Shown: positions 25,817 to 34,580, numbered from the stretch's first letter. The stretch: DNA of 64,000 nucleotides from VRUE01 sp963703335 (GCA_963703335.1 OY969812.1:1178001-1242000); one strand, 5' to 3'. The notes: generated by a model not told the origin, from the letters alone. Numbers and translations: made by a program.

Positions 25817-26679
25817 GGCGTCCTCCCCGCCTCGCAGACGATCGCGTCGTCGCGGTCGAGCGCCGCCGCGGCGGCGCGGGCGGTAGCCAGGTTGGGAAAG
25901 AGGCCGAAGGCGGTCGGTCCCGAGCCAGTGAGCAGAGCATGAGGGGCACCGACGGCACGCAACGCGTCGAGCGCGTCGCCGATGTTAGGCCGCAGCGAGC
26001 GAGCGGCCGGCTCGAGGTCGTTGACGAGCAGCTCGGAAAAGGCGAGCGGTGAGGCGCCGGCGCCTGCCGCGGCGCGCAGGCCCTCCGCAAGCGCGTCGAG
26101 CTCCTCCGCTGTGCGGCCGAGGCCGAGCCGGTCCGCCTCGGCGAAGACCGCGGCAGTGGCGAGACCTCCTCCGCCCGGCAAGAGGACGACGGCGTGCGAC
26201 GCCGGCTCCGGCAACCGCTCGACTCGCTCTCCCACGCCACGTACGAGCGCGAGCGCCGGCCTCAGCTGCGAAGGCACATCGGCGCCCAGCTCAAGCGCGA
26301 TCTCGTCCAGGCCCGCAACCTCTCCAGCGGCCAGGCGGAGGATCGCGGCCGCGTCGGCGCTGCCGCCGCCGAGTCCCGCGGCGACTGGGATGCGCTTCTC
26401 GATCTCGACCCGCAGCGGCGGGCGCCGCCAGCCACGCTCGCGCAGGGCCGCGAGCGCCCGCGCGACCAGATTCTCTCCCTCGACTTCCGGGCAGACGACT
26501 TCGTCGAGCTCGGCGCCCATCCGACTTTGACCCCCTCCTGGTGTGGTCAATGTCGGAAGCGTGATCAGGTCGGCCAGCGCCAGCGGCTCGAAGAGCGAGC
26601 AGAGCTCGTGCAGGCCGTCGTCGCGTCGCGCCCCCAGATAGAGGCAAAGGTTGAGCTTGGCGGGGGCGTGGATCTGCAT
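25813..26679 (-). CDS. ispE: 4-diphosphocytidyl-2-C-methyl-D-erythritol kinase
   Basis: GHMP kinase of the non-mevalonate isoprenoid pathway, 288 residues. Substrate-binding KLNLCLYLGARRDDGLHEL near the start, ATP loop IPVAAGLGGGSADAAAILRLA and the C-terminal LLTGSGPTAFGLF are intact. Between ADLITL and DEVVCPEVEG, where relatives have only a short linker, lie 12 extra residues (PTLTTPGGGQSR) encoded exactly by a 36-bp hairpin repeat also found at 34223-34259. rsmA lies immediately upstream, the common rsmA-ispE arrangement. Confidence 0.95.
   Translation of the reverse strand: MQIHAPAKLNLCLYLGARRDDGLHELCSLFEPLALADLITLPTLTTPGGGQSRMGAELDEVVCPEVEGENLVARALAALRERGWRRPPLRVEIEKRIPVAAGLGGGSADAAAILRLAAGEVAGLDEIALELGADVPSQLRPALALVRGVGERVERLPEPASHAVVLLPGGGGLATAAVFAEADRLGLGRTAEELDALAEGLRAAAGAGASPLAFSELLVNDLEPAARSLRPNIGDALDALRAVGAPHALLTGSGPTAFGLFPNLATARAAAAALDRDDAIVCEAGRTP
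26521..26556 (-). repeat. 36-bp hairpin repeat inserted in frame in ispE
   Basis: On the minus strand it begins CCGACATTGACCACAC and ends GGTCAAAGTCGG, so the ends pair. The first 16 bases equal those of the intergenic copy at 34223-34259 (plus strand); overall about 32 of 37 positions match. Twelve codons are added without breaking the frame. Confidence 0.85.
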
Positions 26680-26697
26680 CGCGGTCGATATCGCGGT

Positions 26698-27462
26698 TCA
26701 GGCGTTGCTGCGGAGCTTCGCCGATAGGGCGGCGAAATCGTCGGGAGAGAGCGTCTCGGCGCGGGCGTCGGCGGGCAGGCCGAGCTGCTCCAACGCGGCG
26801 CGCGCCGGGGCGAGCGACCCCGGCCGCACGTGCTCCAGCGAGCGCGCAAGCGCCTTGCGGCGGTGGGCAAAGGCCGCCCGGACCAGGTCCCGCGTCGGCG
26901 CGTCGGCGCCCGGACCGGTGCGGCGCAGGGCGAGGATCGCCGAGTCCACCCGCGGCCGTGGGCGGAAGACCGCCGGGTCGACCTTGCGCAGCAGTTGCAC
27001 CTCGCAGGCGAACTGGGTGAGCACGCTGGGAGCGCCGTATGTGCGGCTGCCGGGCGCCGCGCGCAAGCGGTCGGCGATCTCCCTCTGCACCATCACGGTC
27101 CAGCGTCGCAACGATGGCAGCTGTTCGATCGTGCGCAGGATCAGCGGCGTCGCGACCGAGTAGGGCAGGTTCGCGACGATCGCGGTCGGCTGCGGCGTGA
27201 GCGCGGTGAAATCGAGCTCCATCGCATCGCCCCAGTGCAGGCTCACGTTCGGGCGCGAGGCGATTGGCGCCAGAACGTCCTCGAGCCGGCGGTCGATCTC
27301 GACCGTGTGCAGATGCCCAGCCCGGTTGGCGAGTCGCTCGCTCAGCACCCCTTCCCCGGCCCCCACCTCGAGCACCACCTCGCCCTCCTCCAGCTCGGCA
27401 TCGCGAACGATCGCGTCGAGCAGGTTCGGGTCGGACAGGAAGTTCTGCCCGAGCCTGACCAT
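26698..27462 (-). CDS. rsmA: 16S rRNA dimethyladenosine transferase RsmA/KsgA
   Basis: Dimethylates two adjacent adenosines near the 3' end of 16S rRNA during 30S maturation. 254 residues: GQNFLSDPNLLDAIV at the start, SAM motif I VLEVGAGEGVLSERLA, DAMELDF, the catalytic NLPYSVATPL, and a C-terminal helical domain with AFAHRRKALARSL. The N terminus is short, beginning right at the QNFL motif. The start lies 2 bases after the tatD stop. Confidence 0.96.
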   Translation of the reverse strand: MVRLGQNFLSDPNLLDAIVRDAELEEGEVVLEVGAGEGVLSERLANRAGHLHTVEIDRRLEDVLAPIASRPNVSLHWGDAMELDFTALTPQPTAIVANLPYSVATPLILRTIEQLPSLRRWTVMVQREIADRLRAAPGSRTYGAPSVLTQFACEVQLLRKVDPAVFRPRPRVDSAILALRRTGPGADAPTRDLVRAAFAHRRKALARSLEHVRPGSLAPARAALEQLGLPADARAETLSPDDFAALSAKLRSNA

Positions 27463-27464
27463 GC

Positions 27465-28235
27465 TTACCAGCCGAAGAGCGCCCGCGCGTTGGCCTCGAC
27501 CGTCTGCTCCAGCTCCGCGTAGGAGACGCCACGCACCTCGGCGAGGGCCTCCGCGGTGGAGACGACGTAGGCCGGCTCGTTCGGCTTGCCGCGCACCGGC
27601 TGAGGCGCCAGGTAGGGAGCGTCGGTCTCGACCAGGATCAGCTCGTCAGGAAGCTTGGCCGCTGCTTCGCGCAGCTCCCCGGCACTGGGAAAGGTGACGA
27701 TGCCGGAGAAGGAGCAGTACCAGCCGCGCTCGATCGCGTCCCCCACCCGCCAGGGGGCGAGGAAGCAGTGCAGGATCACGGCGACGCCATCACCGCGGGC
27801 GTCGAGGATCTCGAAGACGTCGTCGACCGCGCCGGTCTCGCCGTCCGGGTCGCGGGCATGGATCACCACCGGCAGTCGCCGCTCGCGGGCGATGTCGATC
27901 TGGGCCTCGAAGGCCCGCCGCTGGTCCTCGCGGCTCGCCGTCTCGCGGTAGTAGTCGATTCCGGTCTCGCCGATCGCCCGTACCTTCTCGTTCTCAGCGG
28001 CGAGGCGAGCAATCTCCTCGGCCCGCGCGTCATCGAAGCCCGCCGCCTCGGTCGGGTGACAGCCAACCGTCGCGAAGACGCTGTCGTAGCGCTCGGCGGC
28101 AGCGACCGTGGCGCGGTTCGTCTCGGCGTCCAGCCCGACGTTGAGCATTCTCTCCACCCCAGCCTCACGCGCAGCCGCCACGACCTCTCCTTCAGGCGGC
28201 TCGCAGAGGAAGAGGTGAGTGTGGGAGTCGATCAT
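27465..28235 (-). CDS. tatD: TatD-family metal-dependent hydrolase
   Basis: 256-residue amidohydrolase-fold nuclease family protein. Metal-binding residues are visible in MIDSHTHLFL (HxH), GETGIDYYRETASREDQRRA, VVIHARDPDGE, VILHCFLAP and VETDAPYLAPQPVRGKPNEPAYV. TatD proteins act as 3'-5' exonucleases or DNases. The metG-tatD-rsmA-ispE order is widely conserved; here metG is separated by the plus-strand oxidase gene. Confidence 0.94.
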   Translation of the reverse strand: MIDSHTHLFLCEPPEGEVVAAAREAGVERMLNVGLDAETNRATVAAAERYDSVFATVGCHPTEAAGFDDARAEEIARLAAENEKVRAIGETGIDYYRETASREDQRRAFEAQIDIARERRLPVVIHARDPDGETGAVDDVFEILDARGDGVAVILHCFLAPWRVGDAIERGWYCSFSGIVTFPSAGELREAAAKLPDELILVETDAPYLAPQPVRGKPNEPAYVVSTAEALAEVRGVSYAELEQTVEANARALFGW

Positions 28236-28398
28236 CGTGCCGCGAGCTTATCCGTGACGCGAACAGGGCAAAACGGCCCGCGCACCACAAAGGCAGCGGG
28301 CCGATCGAAGGAAGCGCGTTGGACTGGCCGGTGAGTTCTTCTGTCTGGGCATCTATTAAGTGACCCTCTGACCGCCTTGCAGATAGCGTTCCCGACGA

Positions 28399-29553
28399 AT
28401 GGCCGACTTCGCCGACTACTACCGCGAGATCTACGTACTCGGCCTCGGCGGTGAGACGCCGTCGATTCCGGTCTCGGTCGCCGAGCTGGAGTGCCTCGCC
28501 CGCGAGGCGATGGAGGAGCGTGCCGCCAACTACGTCTTTGCCGGTGCCGGCAGCGAGAACACGATGGACGCCAACCGCGAGGCATTCGCGCGGCGGCAGA
28601 TCGTGCCGCGGATGCTGCGCGACGTCGCGGCCCGCGACCTCTCCACCACGCTGCTCGGCACGACGATGCCGGCGCCGCTGATGCTGGCGCCGATCGGGGT
28701 GCAGAAGGTCGTCCACCCCGAGGGCGAGCTGGCGACGGCCCGCGCTGCGGCAAGCCTCGGCCTACCGCTGATCGCCAGCACGGCCTCCGCCTTCACCATG
28801 GAGGAGATCGCGGAGGCAGGCGGCGATGCTCCCCGCTGGTTCCAGCTCTACTGGCCGAACGACCGCGATCTCGCTGCGAGTTTCGTCGAGCGAGCCGAGG
28901 CCGCCGGCTATGGCGCCATCGTCCTCACCGTCGACACCTTCGTCCCCGGCTGGAAGCCGCGCGACCTGCAGCAAGCCTGGCTGCCCTTCCTGGGCGGCGT
29001 GGGCGTCGCCAACTACTTCCAGGACCCGGTCTTTCGCGCTGCCCTCGAGGAGACTCCAGAGGAGAACGTCGGCGCCGCCACCGGCCACTTCCTCGGTATC
29101 CAGGCGAACCCGGCGCTGAGCTGGGATGACCTCGGCTGGCTGCGCGAGCAGACCGAGCTGCCGATCGTGGTCAAGGGAATCCAGCACTCAGACGACGCGC
29201 GCGAAGCCGCCGCGCGCGGCCTCGACGGCATCGTTGTCTCCAACCACGGCGGCCGCCAGGTGGACGGTGCGATCGGCTCACTGGACGCGCTTCCGGCGAT
29301 CACCGAGGCTGCCGGCGAAGACCTCGCCATCCTCTTCGACAGCGGCGTCCGCGGCGGCAGCGACGTGATCAAGGCCCTCGCCCTGGGCGCCGACGCCGTC
29401 TGCCTCGGCCGCCCCTATATCTGGGGCCTGGCGCTCGAGGGTCAGCAGGGCGTCGAAACCGTGCTCAAGATGGTCCTCGCCGAGCTCGACCTGACGATGG
29501 CTCTCTGCGGCTACACCAGTCCCACCGAACTGACGCCCGCCGCCCTCGCCTGA
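28399..29553 (+). CDS. FMN-dependent alpha-hydroxy-acid oxidase (lactate 2-monooxygenase-like)
   Basis: 384-residue TIM-barrel flavoenzyme that oxidises a 2-hydroxy acid. ANYVFAGAGSENTMDANREAF, MLAPIGVQKVVHPEGELATARAAASLGLP, WFQLYWPNDRDLAASFVERAEAAGYGAIVLTVDTFVPGWKPRDL and the catalytic His/Arg motif DGIVVSNHGGRQVDG, then FDSGVRGGSDVIKALALGADAVCLGRPYIWGLA are clear. GWKPRDLQ and the extended barrel resemble lactate 2-monooxygenases more than L-lactate dehydrogenases; the substrate is not proven. Its TGA is the first triplet of a perfect palindrome whose other end holds the metG stop. Confidence 0.9.
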   Translation: MADFADYYREIYVLGLGGETPSIPVSVAELECLAREAMEERAANYVFAGAGSENTMDANREAFARRQIVPRMLRDVAARDLSTTLLGTTMPAPLMLAPIGVQKVVHPEGELATARAAASLGLPLIASTASAFTMEEIAEAGGDAPRWFQLYWPNDRDLAASFVERAEAAGYGAIVLTVDTFVPGWKPRDLQQAWLPFLGGVGVANYFQDPVFRAALEETPEENVGAATGHFLGIQANPALSWDDLGWLREQTELPIVVKGIQHSDDAREAAARGLDGIVVSNHGGRQVDGAIGSLDALPAITEAAGEDLAILFDSGVRGGSDVIKALALGADAVCLGRPYIWGLALEGQQGVETVLKMVLAELDLTMALCGYTSPTELTPAALA

Positions 29554-29601
29554 GGTGCAACGCGTTGTGGTCCTATCAGGACCACAACGCGTTGCACCTC
29601 A
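29551..29601. terminator. Perfect 51-bp palindrome bracketed by two stop codons
   Basis: Perfect 24-bp arms (TGAGGTGCAACGCGTTGTGG... and its complement) with a 3-base loop ATC. The first TGA is the stop of the plus-strand oxidase and the terminal TCA is the stop of minus-strand metG, so both convergent genes end exactly at its ends. It probably serves as a bidirectional terminator. The outer AGGTGCAACG is shared with the palindrome at 9467-9513. Confidence 0.85.
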
Positions 29602-31104
29602 AGAAGGGGGTTCGATCTTGGGAAAGAGCTGCGGCACGCGCTCGACGCTCTGGCCGCCGGGGCGCGAGCCGAGATCGGCGAGGGCGCGTGAGTCCTCGCC
29701 CAGCGCCGTGAGCAGGACGTCGCTGGTCTTCGGCAGGTAGGGGAGCAGCAGCAGCGTCGTCACGCGCAGGCCCTCGATCAGGTTGTAGAGGACCTCGTCG
29801 AGGCGCTCGGGGTCGGCCTCGTCCTTGGCCAGCACCCAGGGCTGGGTCTCCTCGACGTAGCGGTTGAGCCTGCGCACCAGCGTCCAGGCCACCTCCAGCG
29901 CCTGGCTCAGCTCGGCGCGGTCGAGCAGCTCGCTGAAGCGGGGCACGACTCCTTCAAAGTCCTCTGCGAGCACCGCGTCGACCGCGGCCTTCGGGACGAC
30001 GCCGGCGCGGTAGCGCTCGACCATCGCCAGCACGCGGCTGGCCAGGTTGCCGAAGTCGTTGGCCAACTCGGTCTCGTAACGGGCCTCGAAACCAGCGGTC
30101 GAGATCGAGCCGTCCTGGCCGAAGCTGACCTCGCGGAAGCAGTAGTAGCGCAGCGCGTCGGCGCCAAAGCGATCGATCACCTCGAAGGGGTCGAGCACGT
30201 TGCCAAGCGACTTCGACATCTTCTTCTCGCCCATCAGCAGGTAGCCGTGGATCGTCATCCGCCGCGGTGGCTCGAGGTCCGCAGCCCAGAGCAGCGCCGG
30301 CCAGATCACGGCGTGGAACTTGAGGATGTCCTTGCCGAGCACGTGCAGCGAGGCGGGCCAGTAGCGATCGGTCAGGTCCTCGCCATCGCGGGCAAAGCCG
30401 AGCGCGCTGACGTAGTTGAGCAGCGCGTCGAACCAAACGTACATGCGCTGCTCGGGGTCCCAGGGAAGCTCCATCCCCCACTTCAGCTTCGGCCGCGAGA
30501 GCGAGACGTCCTCGAGACCCTGCTTGATGAAAGAGACCGCCTCGTTGCGGCGGAAGTCGGGCACGACGAAGTCGGGCCGCTCCTCGTAGAGCCCTTCGAG
30601 TTGTGCCTGGAAGGCGGAGAGACGGAAGAACCAGTTCTCCTCTTTGACCCGCTCGAGTGGAATCTCGTGGATCGCGCAGGTCTGGCCCGGGCCCAACTCG
30701 CGTTCGGTCTTGAAGTCGGCGCAGCGCGGGCAGTACCAGCCTTCGTAGGTGCCCTTACTGACCCAGCCGTTGTCGTAGACCCGCTGCATGATCTCGCCGA
30801 CCTTCTCCTTGTGGCGCGGGTCGGAAGTACGGATGAAGAAGTCGTTGGTGGCGCCGATGATCGGCCCCATCGCCTCAAACTTGGCGGCGTTGCGGTCGGC
30901 CAGCTCCTGCGGCGAGATGCCCTCGCGCTCGGCCGCGGTCTCGATCGGCTCGCCGTGCTCGTCGGTGCCGGTGAGGAAGAAGACGTCCTCGCCGCGCTGG
31001 CGCATGTGGCGGGCCAGCACGTCGGCGGCCAGCGTCGAGTAAGCGTGACCGAGGTGCGGCTCGGCGTTGACGTAGTAGATCGGGGTGGTGACGTAGTAGC
31101 TCAC
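29599..31104 (-). CDS. metG: Methionyl-tRNA synthetase
   Basis: Charges tRNA-Met. 501 residues, class I: TTPIYYVNAEPHLGHAYSTLAADVLAR carries the HIGH-type motif HLGH; CPRCADFKTERELGPGQTCAIH is the Cys/His zinc-knuckle region; GKDILKFHAVIWPALLWA and the KMSKS loop MGEKKMSKSLGNVLDPF follow; then the anticodon-binding helical domain (YETELANDFGNLASRVLAMVERY). No C-terminal EMAP-like domain is present. Starts at GTG, with rsmI immediately upstream. Confidence 0.97.
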   Translation of the reverse strand: MSYYVTTPIYYVNAEPHLGHAYSTLAADVLARHMRQRGEDVFFLTGTDEHGEPIETAAEREGISPQELADRNAAKFEAMGPIIGATNDFFIRTSDPRHKEKVGEIMQRVYDNGWVSKGTYEGWYCPRCADFKTERELGPGQTCAIHEIPLERVKEENWFFRLSAFQAQLEGLYEERPDFVVPDFRRNEAVSFIKQGLEDVSLSRPKLKWGMELPWDPEQRMYVWFDALLNYVSALGFARDGEDLTDRYWPASLHVLGKDILKFHAVIWPALLWAADLEPPRRMTIHGYLLMGEKKMSKSLGNVLDPFEVIDRFGADALRYYCFREVSFGQDGSISTAGFEARYETELANDFGNLASRVLAMVERYRAGVVPKAAVDAVLAEDFEGVVPRFSELLDRAELSQALEVAWTLVRRLNRYVEETQPWVLAKDEADPERLDEVLYNLIEGLRVTTLLLLPYLPKTSDVLLTALGEDSRALADLGSRPGGQSVERVPQLFPKIEPPS

Positions 31105-31119
31105 GGCTGGGGACGGAGG

Positions 31120-31947
31120 CTACTTGCGCGGCTCGCGGCCGGTCAGCGCCCGGTAGAGATCGTTGGCGCGGGTCCCGGTGAGCGCGGCGACGACGCTGGC
31201 GGCGGCGCGGGGGCGGGCGCCGGACTGGACCAGGTGGCGCAGGGCATCGACGGCAAAGCCGACGTCGCGGTCGTGCTCCTCGGCGGCGGCCGGCGCGATA
31301 ACCAGCACGATCTCGCCCTTGACGTCGCCGCGGAAGCGGCGCGCAAGTTCGGCCAGTGAGCCGCGGGCCACTTCCTCGTGCATCTTGGTCAACTCGCGGC
31401 AGACTGCGGCGGGACGATCCGGAGCGATCGCCGCCAGCGCCGCCAACGACTCGCCGACCCGCCGCGGCGACTCGAAGGCGATCACGGTCTCGGCCGAGCG
31501 CAGCACGCGCTCCATCTCACCCGAGCGCTTGGGCAGGAAGCCCTCGAAGCGCCAGCGGTCGGTGGGCAAGCCGGAGGCGACCAGGGCGACCGGCACCACC
31601 GAGGGGCCTGGCAGCACCGTCACGTCGAGGTCGCGCTCGATGCAGCGGCGGATCAGCTTGTAGCCGGGGTCGGAGATCGCCGGCATGCCAGCGTCGGAGA
31701 CCAGCGCCACCCGGTCGCCGCGCTCGATCCGCTGCGCCAACTCGGTGGCTCGCGGTCCTTCGTTGCCCTCGTGGTTGGAAACCAGGGGCGGCGCCGGTCG
31801 GATACCGAGCTTGTCGAGCAGGCCGCTCGTCCTGCGGGTGTCCTCGCAGGCGATCCAGTCGGCGGCGACGAGCGCTTCACGCACCCGGGGCGTGACGTCG
31901 TCGAGGTTGCCGATCGGGGTCGGGCAGACGATCAGCTCGCCCGGCAT
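31120..31947 (-). CDS. rsmI: 16S rRNA 2'-O-ribose methyltransferase RsmI
   Basis: Methylates the 2'-OH of a cytidine in 16S rRNA (tetrapyrrole-methylase fold). 275 residues from MPGELIVCPTPIGNLDDVTPRVREAL. ADWIACEDTRRTSGLLDKLGI, ALVSDAGMPAISDPGYKLIRR, VTVLPGPSVVPVALVASGLP and VIAFESPRRVGESLAAL are the family signatures. The ATG shares its A with the stop TGA of the upstream ROK kinase gene. Confidence 0.95.
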   Translation of the reverse strand: MPGELIVCPTPIGNLDDVTPRVREALVAADWIACEDTRRTSGLLDKLGIRPAPPLVSNHEGNEGPRATELAQRIERGDRVALVSDAGMPAISDPGYKLIRRCIERDLDVTVLPGPSVVPVALVASGLPTDRWRFEGFLPKRSGEMERVLRSAETVIAFESPRRVGESLAALAAIAPDRPAAVCRELTKMHEEVARGSLAELARRFRGDVKGEIVLVIAPAAAEEHDRDVGFAVDALRHLVQSGARPRAAASVVAALTGTRANDLYRALTGREPRK

Positions 31948-32909
31948 CAGCCCTTCTCCTGCTCCAGCTCGATCCGCGCCATCGCGGCGGCGCCGATCAT
32001 GCCGGCATCCGAGCCAAGCTCGGCCGCGACGACTGGGATTTTCTTCATCGGCGGCAGCGCCCGCTCTGCAAGCTCGCGCCGGGCCGGGTCGAGCAGCAGA
32101 TCGCCGGCGGCGATTACCCCGCCGCCGATCACAAAGACTTCCGGCTCGAAAATGTTGGCGAAGCTGGTTAGAGCGACGCCCAGGCGGGAGCCGATCAGGT
32201 CGAAAACGCCGCACGCAGTCACATCGCCGCCCAGGGCGGCCTCGGTAACGGCCTTGCCGTCGATCGTCTCACCGTCGGCCAGCATCGCGCCGAGGGCCGA
32301 ATCGGACTCGCGCTCGGCGGCGGCCCGCCCCTCGCGACCGAGCGCCGTGCCGGAGGCCAGGGTCTCGACGCAACCACGCCCCGGGCAGTTGCCCTGGCAG
32401 GGCGGCCCGTCGATCTCGATCACCGTGTGACCCAGCTCGGCCCCGGCACCGGTGGCACCGCGGTAGACCTCGCCGCCGAGGATGAGGCCGCCACCGATCC
32501 CGGTGCCGATCGTCAACATCACCGCGTTTTCGGCGCCGCGCGCGGCCCCGTAGAGGTGCTCGGCCAAGGCGGCCACGGTGGCGTCGTTATCGACGAAGAC
32601 AGGCAGTCCGGTGCGCTCACTGGCGATATCGCGGATAGGCAGGTTGTCGAGGGGGAGGTTGACGGCCGAGATCGCGATGCCGCGCTCGTGATCGATCGTC
32701 GCCGGAATTCCCAAGCCGACCGCGCCGACCCCAGGGCATTTCCCGCGGGCCTCCTCGACCTCACGGATCAGCAGCTCGACCAGCTCGTCCTCGGTCTGCC
32801 CTGTTGAGGCCTCGCGGCTCTCCCACAGCACCTTCGAATCGGGATCGAGAACACCGAGCAGCATCTTCGTGCCACCCAGGTCAACGCCGACGATTTCCCC
32901 TGCACTCAT
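31947..32909 (-). CDS. ROK-family sugar kinase (probable glucokinase)
   Basis: 320 residues from MSAGEIVGVDLGGTKMLLGVL. Phosphate-binding DLGGTK, active-site ENAVMLTIGTGIGGGLI, FVDNDATVAALAEHLYGAARG, and the zinc-binding ROK motif GHTVIEIDGPPCQGNCPGRGCVETLASG (C..C..GC form) are present. Actinobacterial ROK proteins of this type phosphorylate glucose using ATP or polyphosphate; substrate preference cannot be read here. There is no N-terminal helix-turn-helix, so it is an enzyme, not a repressor. It is divergent from the LCP gene with a 64-base spacer. Confidence 0.92.
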   Translation of the reverse strand: MSAGEIVGVDLGGTKMLLGVLDPDSKVLWESREASTGQTEDELVELLIREVEEARGKCPGVGAVGLGIPATIDHERGIAISAVNLPLDNLPIRDIASERTGLPVFVDNDATVAALAEHLYGAARGAENAVMLTIGTGIGGGLILGGEVYRGATGAGAELGHTVIEIDGPPCQGNCPGRGCVETLASGTALGREGRAAAERESDSALGAMLADGETIDGKAVTEAALGGDVTACGVFDLIGSRLGVALTSFANIFEPEVFVIGGGVIAAGDLLLDPARRELAERALPPMKKIPVVAAELGSDAGMIGAAAMARIELEQEKG

Positions 32910-32973
32910 ACGCGTTTCGTTGCAGGGTAGAGGCGGGCGACCGCGAGCATCGGCATGATTCCCGCAGTCTTTC

Positions 32974-34209
32974 ATGGCCGACAATGGCGAGCAGCAGCCC
33001 TCCGGGCCGCCCGAGTACAAGGTCTACCGGTCCCGGAAGGGCCGCTTGTCCGGGTTGCGGTCCCCCGATCTCTCAGGACTCAGAGAGCGGACTCCGCGCG
33101 CGCCGAAATGGTGGCGGCGCGACAAGGAGCCGAAGCCCGAGCGCACCGGCCCGCCCCGCCGCTGGACCGGCAAGCGCCTGCTCAAGTGGGTGGGGATCGC
33201 GGCGCTGAGCTGGATCCTGCTCAGCTTCCTCGCCTTTGCCGTCTCCGCCCAGCTGCAGTCCTTCAAGCTCTCCGGCGAAGCGAAGGACGCGCTGCACGGC
33301 AACCCGCTGCTGCTGCCCAGCGCGCAGACGATCCTCGTGCTCGGCACCGACGCCCGCCCGCCCGATACAAAGGAGCCCGGGGCGGCGCCATCGGAGAAGT
33401 GCTTCGAACAGCAGGCCGACGGCGACGCGCCCCACGACGGCTGCGAACAGGGTCAGTTCCGCGCCGACACGCTGATGCTGATCCGCGCCGGCGGCGGCGC
33501 CTTCCGCAAACTCTCGATCCCGCGCGACAGCTACGCCGAAATCCCCGGCCAGAGCCCGCAGAAGATCAACGGCGCCTACGCCTTCGGCGGCGCCAAGGCC
33601 CAGATCGAAGCGGTTGAAAACTTCCTCGACGTCGAGATTGATCACGTCGCGATCGTCAACTTCACCGGCTTCGAAGACCTGATCGACGCGGTCGGCGGGG
33701 TCAAGGTCGATGTCCCGCAGAAGCTCTGCGCCGACATCTCCGGCGGCGCCGGCGGTGGCCAGGGCGGCGTGACGCTGCGCCTAGGCAAGGGCGAGAACAC
33801 CCTCAACGGCGAAAAGGCCCTCGCCTACTCGCGCGTGCGCAAGCCGAGCGAATGCCCCGGCCCCGGCAAGAGCGCCTACTCGCTCGGCTACAACGACTTC
33901 GATCGCGAGCAGGCCCAACAAGCGGTGATCAACGGCATCAAGGGCCGCCTCACCGATCCCCTCCGCCTTCCCTACAACTTCATCCACGGCCCGATCATCG
34001 GCTGGGACGCTCCCAAGGCCTTCGTCAGCGACATGGGCTTCCTGACCATGCCGCAGCTCGTCCTCTCCGCCGCGATCGGCGGCGCCGGCCCCACCGACGT
34101 TCTCTGCGCCGGCGCCAACTCGGGCTGCGACCCCGAAGGCCCCGGCGGCAGCGTCGTGGTGCCGGAGGCGACCCGGCGCCGCGCCGTAGACCGCCTGCTC
34201 AACGGCTGA
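32974..34209 (+). CDS. LytR-CpsA-Psr (LCP) family cell-wall glycopolymer ligase
   Basis: 411 residues. A long basic cytoplasmic tail (about 1-75) precedes one membrane helix (VGIAALSWILLSFLAFAVSA), then the LCP domain: ILVLGTDARPP, RADTLMLIRAGGGAFRKLSIPRDSYAEIPG, QKINGAYAFGGAKAQIEAVENFL, FEDLIDAVGGVKVDVP and the tail-end Arg residues in LNGEKALAYSRVRK...DFDREQAQQAVINGI. LCP enzymes attach lipid-linked glycopolymers to peptidoglycan outside the cell. Two Cys pairs inside insertion loops (KCFEQQADGDAPHDGC; CAGANSGC) may form disulfides. Confidence 0.93.
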   Translation: MADNGEQQPSGPPEYKVYRSRKGRLSGLRSPDLSGLRERTPRAPKWWRRDKEPKPERTGPPRRWTGKRLLKWVGIAALSWILLSFLAFAVSAQLQSFKLSGEAKDALHGNPLLLPSAQTILVLGTDARPPDTKEPGAAPSEKCFEQQADGDAPHDGCEQGQFRADTLMLIRAGGGAFRKLSIPRDSYAEIPGQSPQKINGAYAFGGAKAQIEAVENFLDVEIDHVAIVNFTGFEDLIDAVGGVKVDVPQKLCADISGGAGGGQGGVTLRLGKGENTLNGEKALAYSRVRKPSECPGPGKSAYSLGYNDFDREQAQQAVINGIKGRLTDPLRLPYNFIHGPIIGWDAPKAFVSDMGFLTMPQLVLSAAIGGAGPTDVLCAGANSGCDPEGPGGSVVVPEATRRRAVDRLLNG

Positions 34210-34222
34210 CGGCGCCGCGCAT

Positions 34223-34259
34223 CCGACATTGACCACACTGGAGCGGGGGTCAATGTCGG
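34223..34259 (+). repeat. 37-bp hairpin repeat between convergent genes
   Basis: CCGACATTGACC pairs with GGTCAATGTCGG around a 13-base loop. It lies between the LCP stop and the FmdB-like stop and could end transcription in both directions. A diverged copy is embedded in ispE. Confidence 0.85.
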
Positions 34260-34580
34260 CTACTCGCTGGTTGTGGACGCCTTGGGCTTGGAGTCACCGG
34301 AGGACTTCGAGTCGCTCGACTTGGACTCGCCTGAGCTATCCCCGGATCCTTTCGACTCGCCCGAGCCCTCGGATGAACCGCCGTTGGCCGCGGCACCCTT
34401 CTTCTTCTTGCCGTAGTCGGTGTTGTAGAAGCCGGAGCCCTTGAAGTGGACGGCGACGGGATGCAGGACCCGCACCGCGGGAGCGCCGCACTCCTGGCAC
34501 TCGGTCAGCGCCTCGTCGCTCATCCGCTGGATCACGTCGAAGACGTGGCCGTTGTCGCACTTGTACTCGTAAATGGGCAC
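34260..34580 (-). CDS. FmdB-like zinc-ribbon protein
   Basis: 106 residues from GTG 34580 (VPIYEYKCDNGHVFDVIQRM). A CxxxGH...CxxC zinc ribbon (KCDNGH, ECQECGAPAVRV) followed by HFKGSGFYNTDYGKKKKG is the FmdB/CxxC_CxxC_SSSS signature. The last 50 residues are low-complexity Ser/Gly/Asp/Lys repeats. Function of the family is poorly known. It is divergent from glyQS with a 37-base spacer. Confidence 0.93.
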   Translation of the reverse strand: MPIYEYKCDNGHVFDVIQRMSDEALTECQECGAPAVRVLHPVAVHFKGSGFYNTDYGKKKKGAAANGGSSEGSGESKGSGDSSGESKSSDSKSSGDSKPKASTTSE

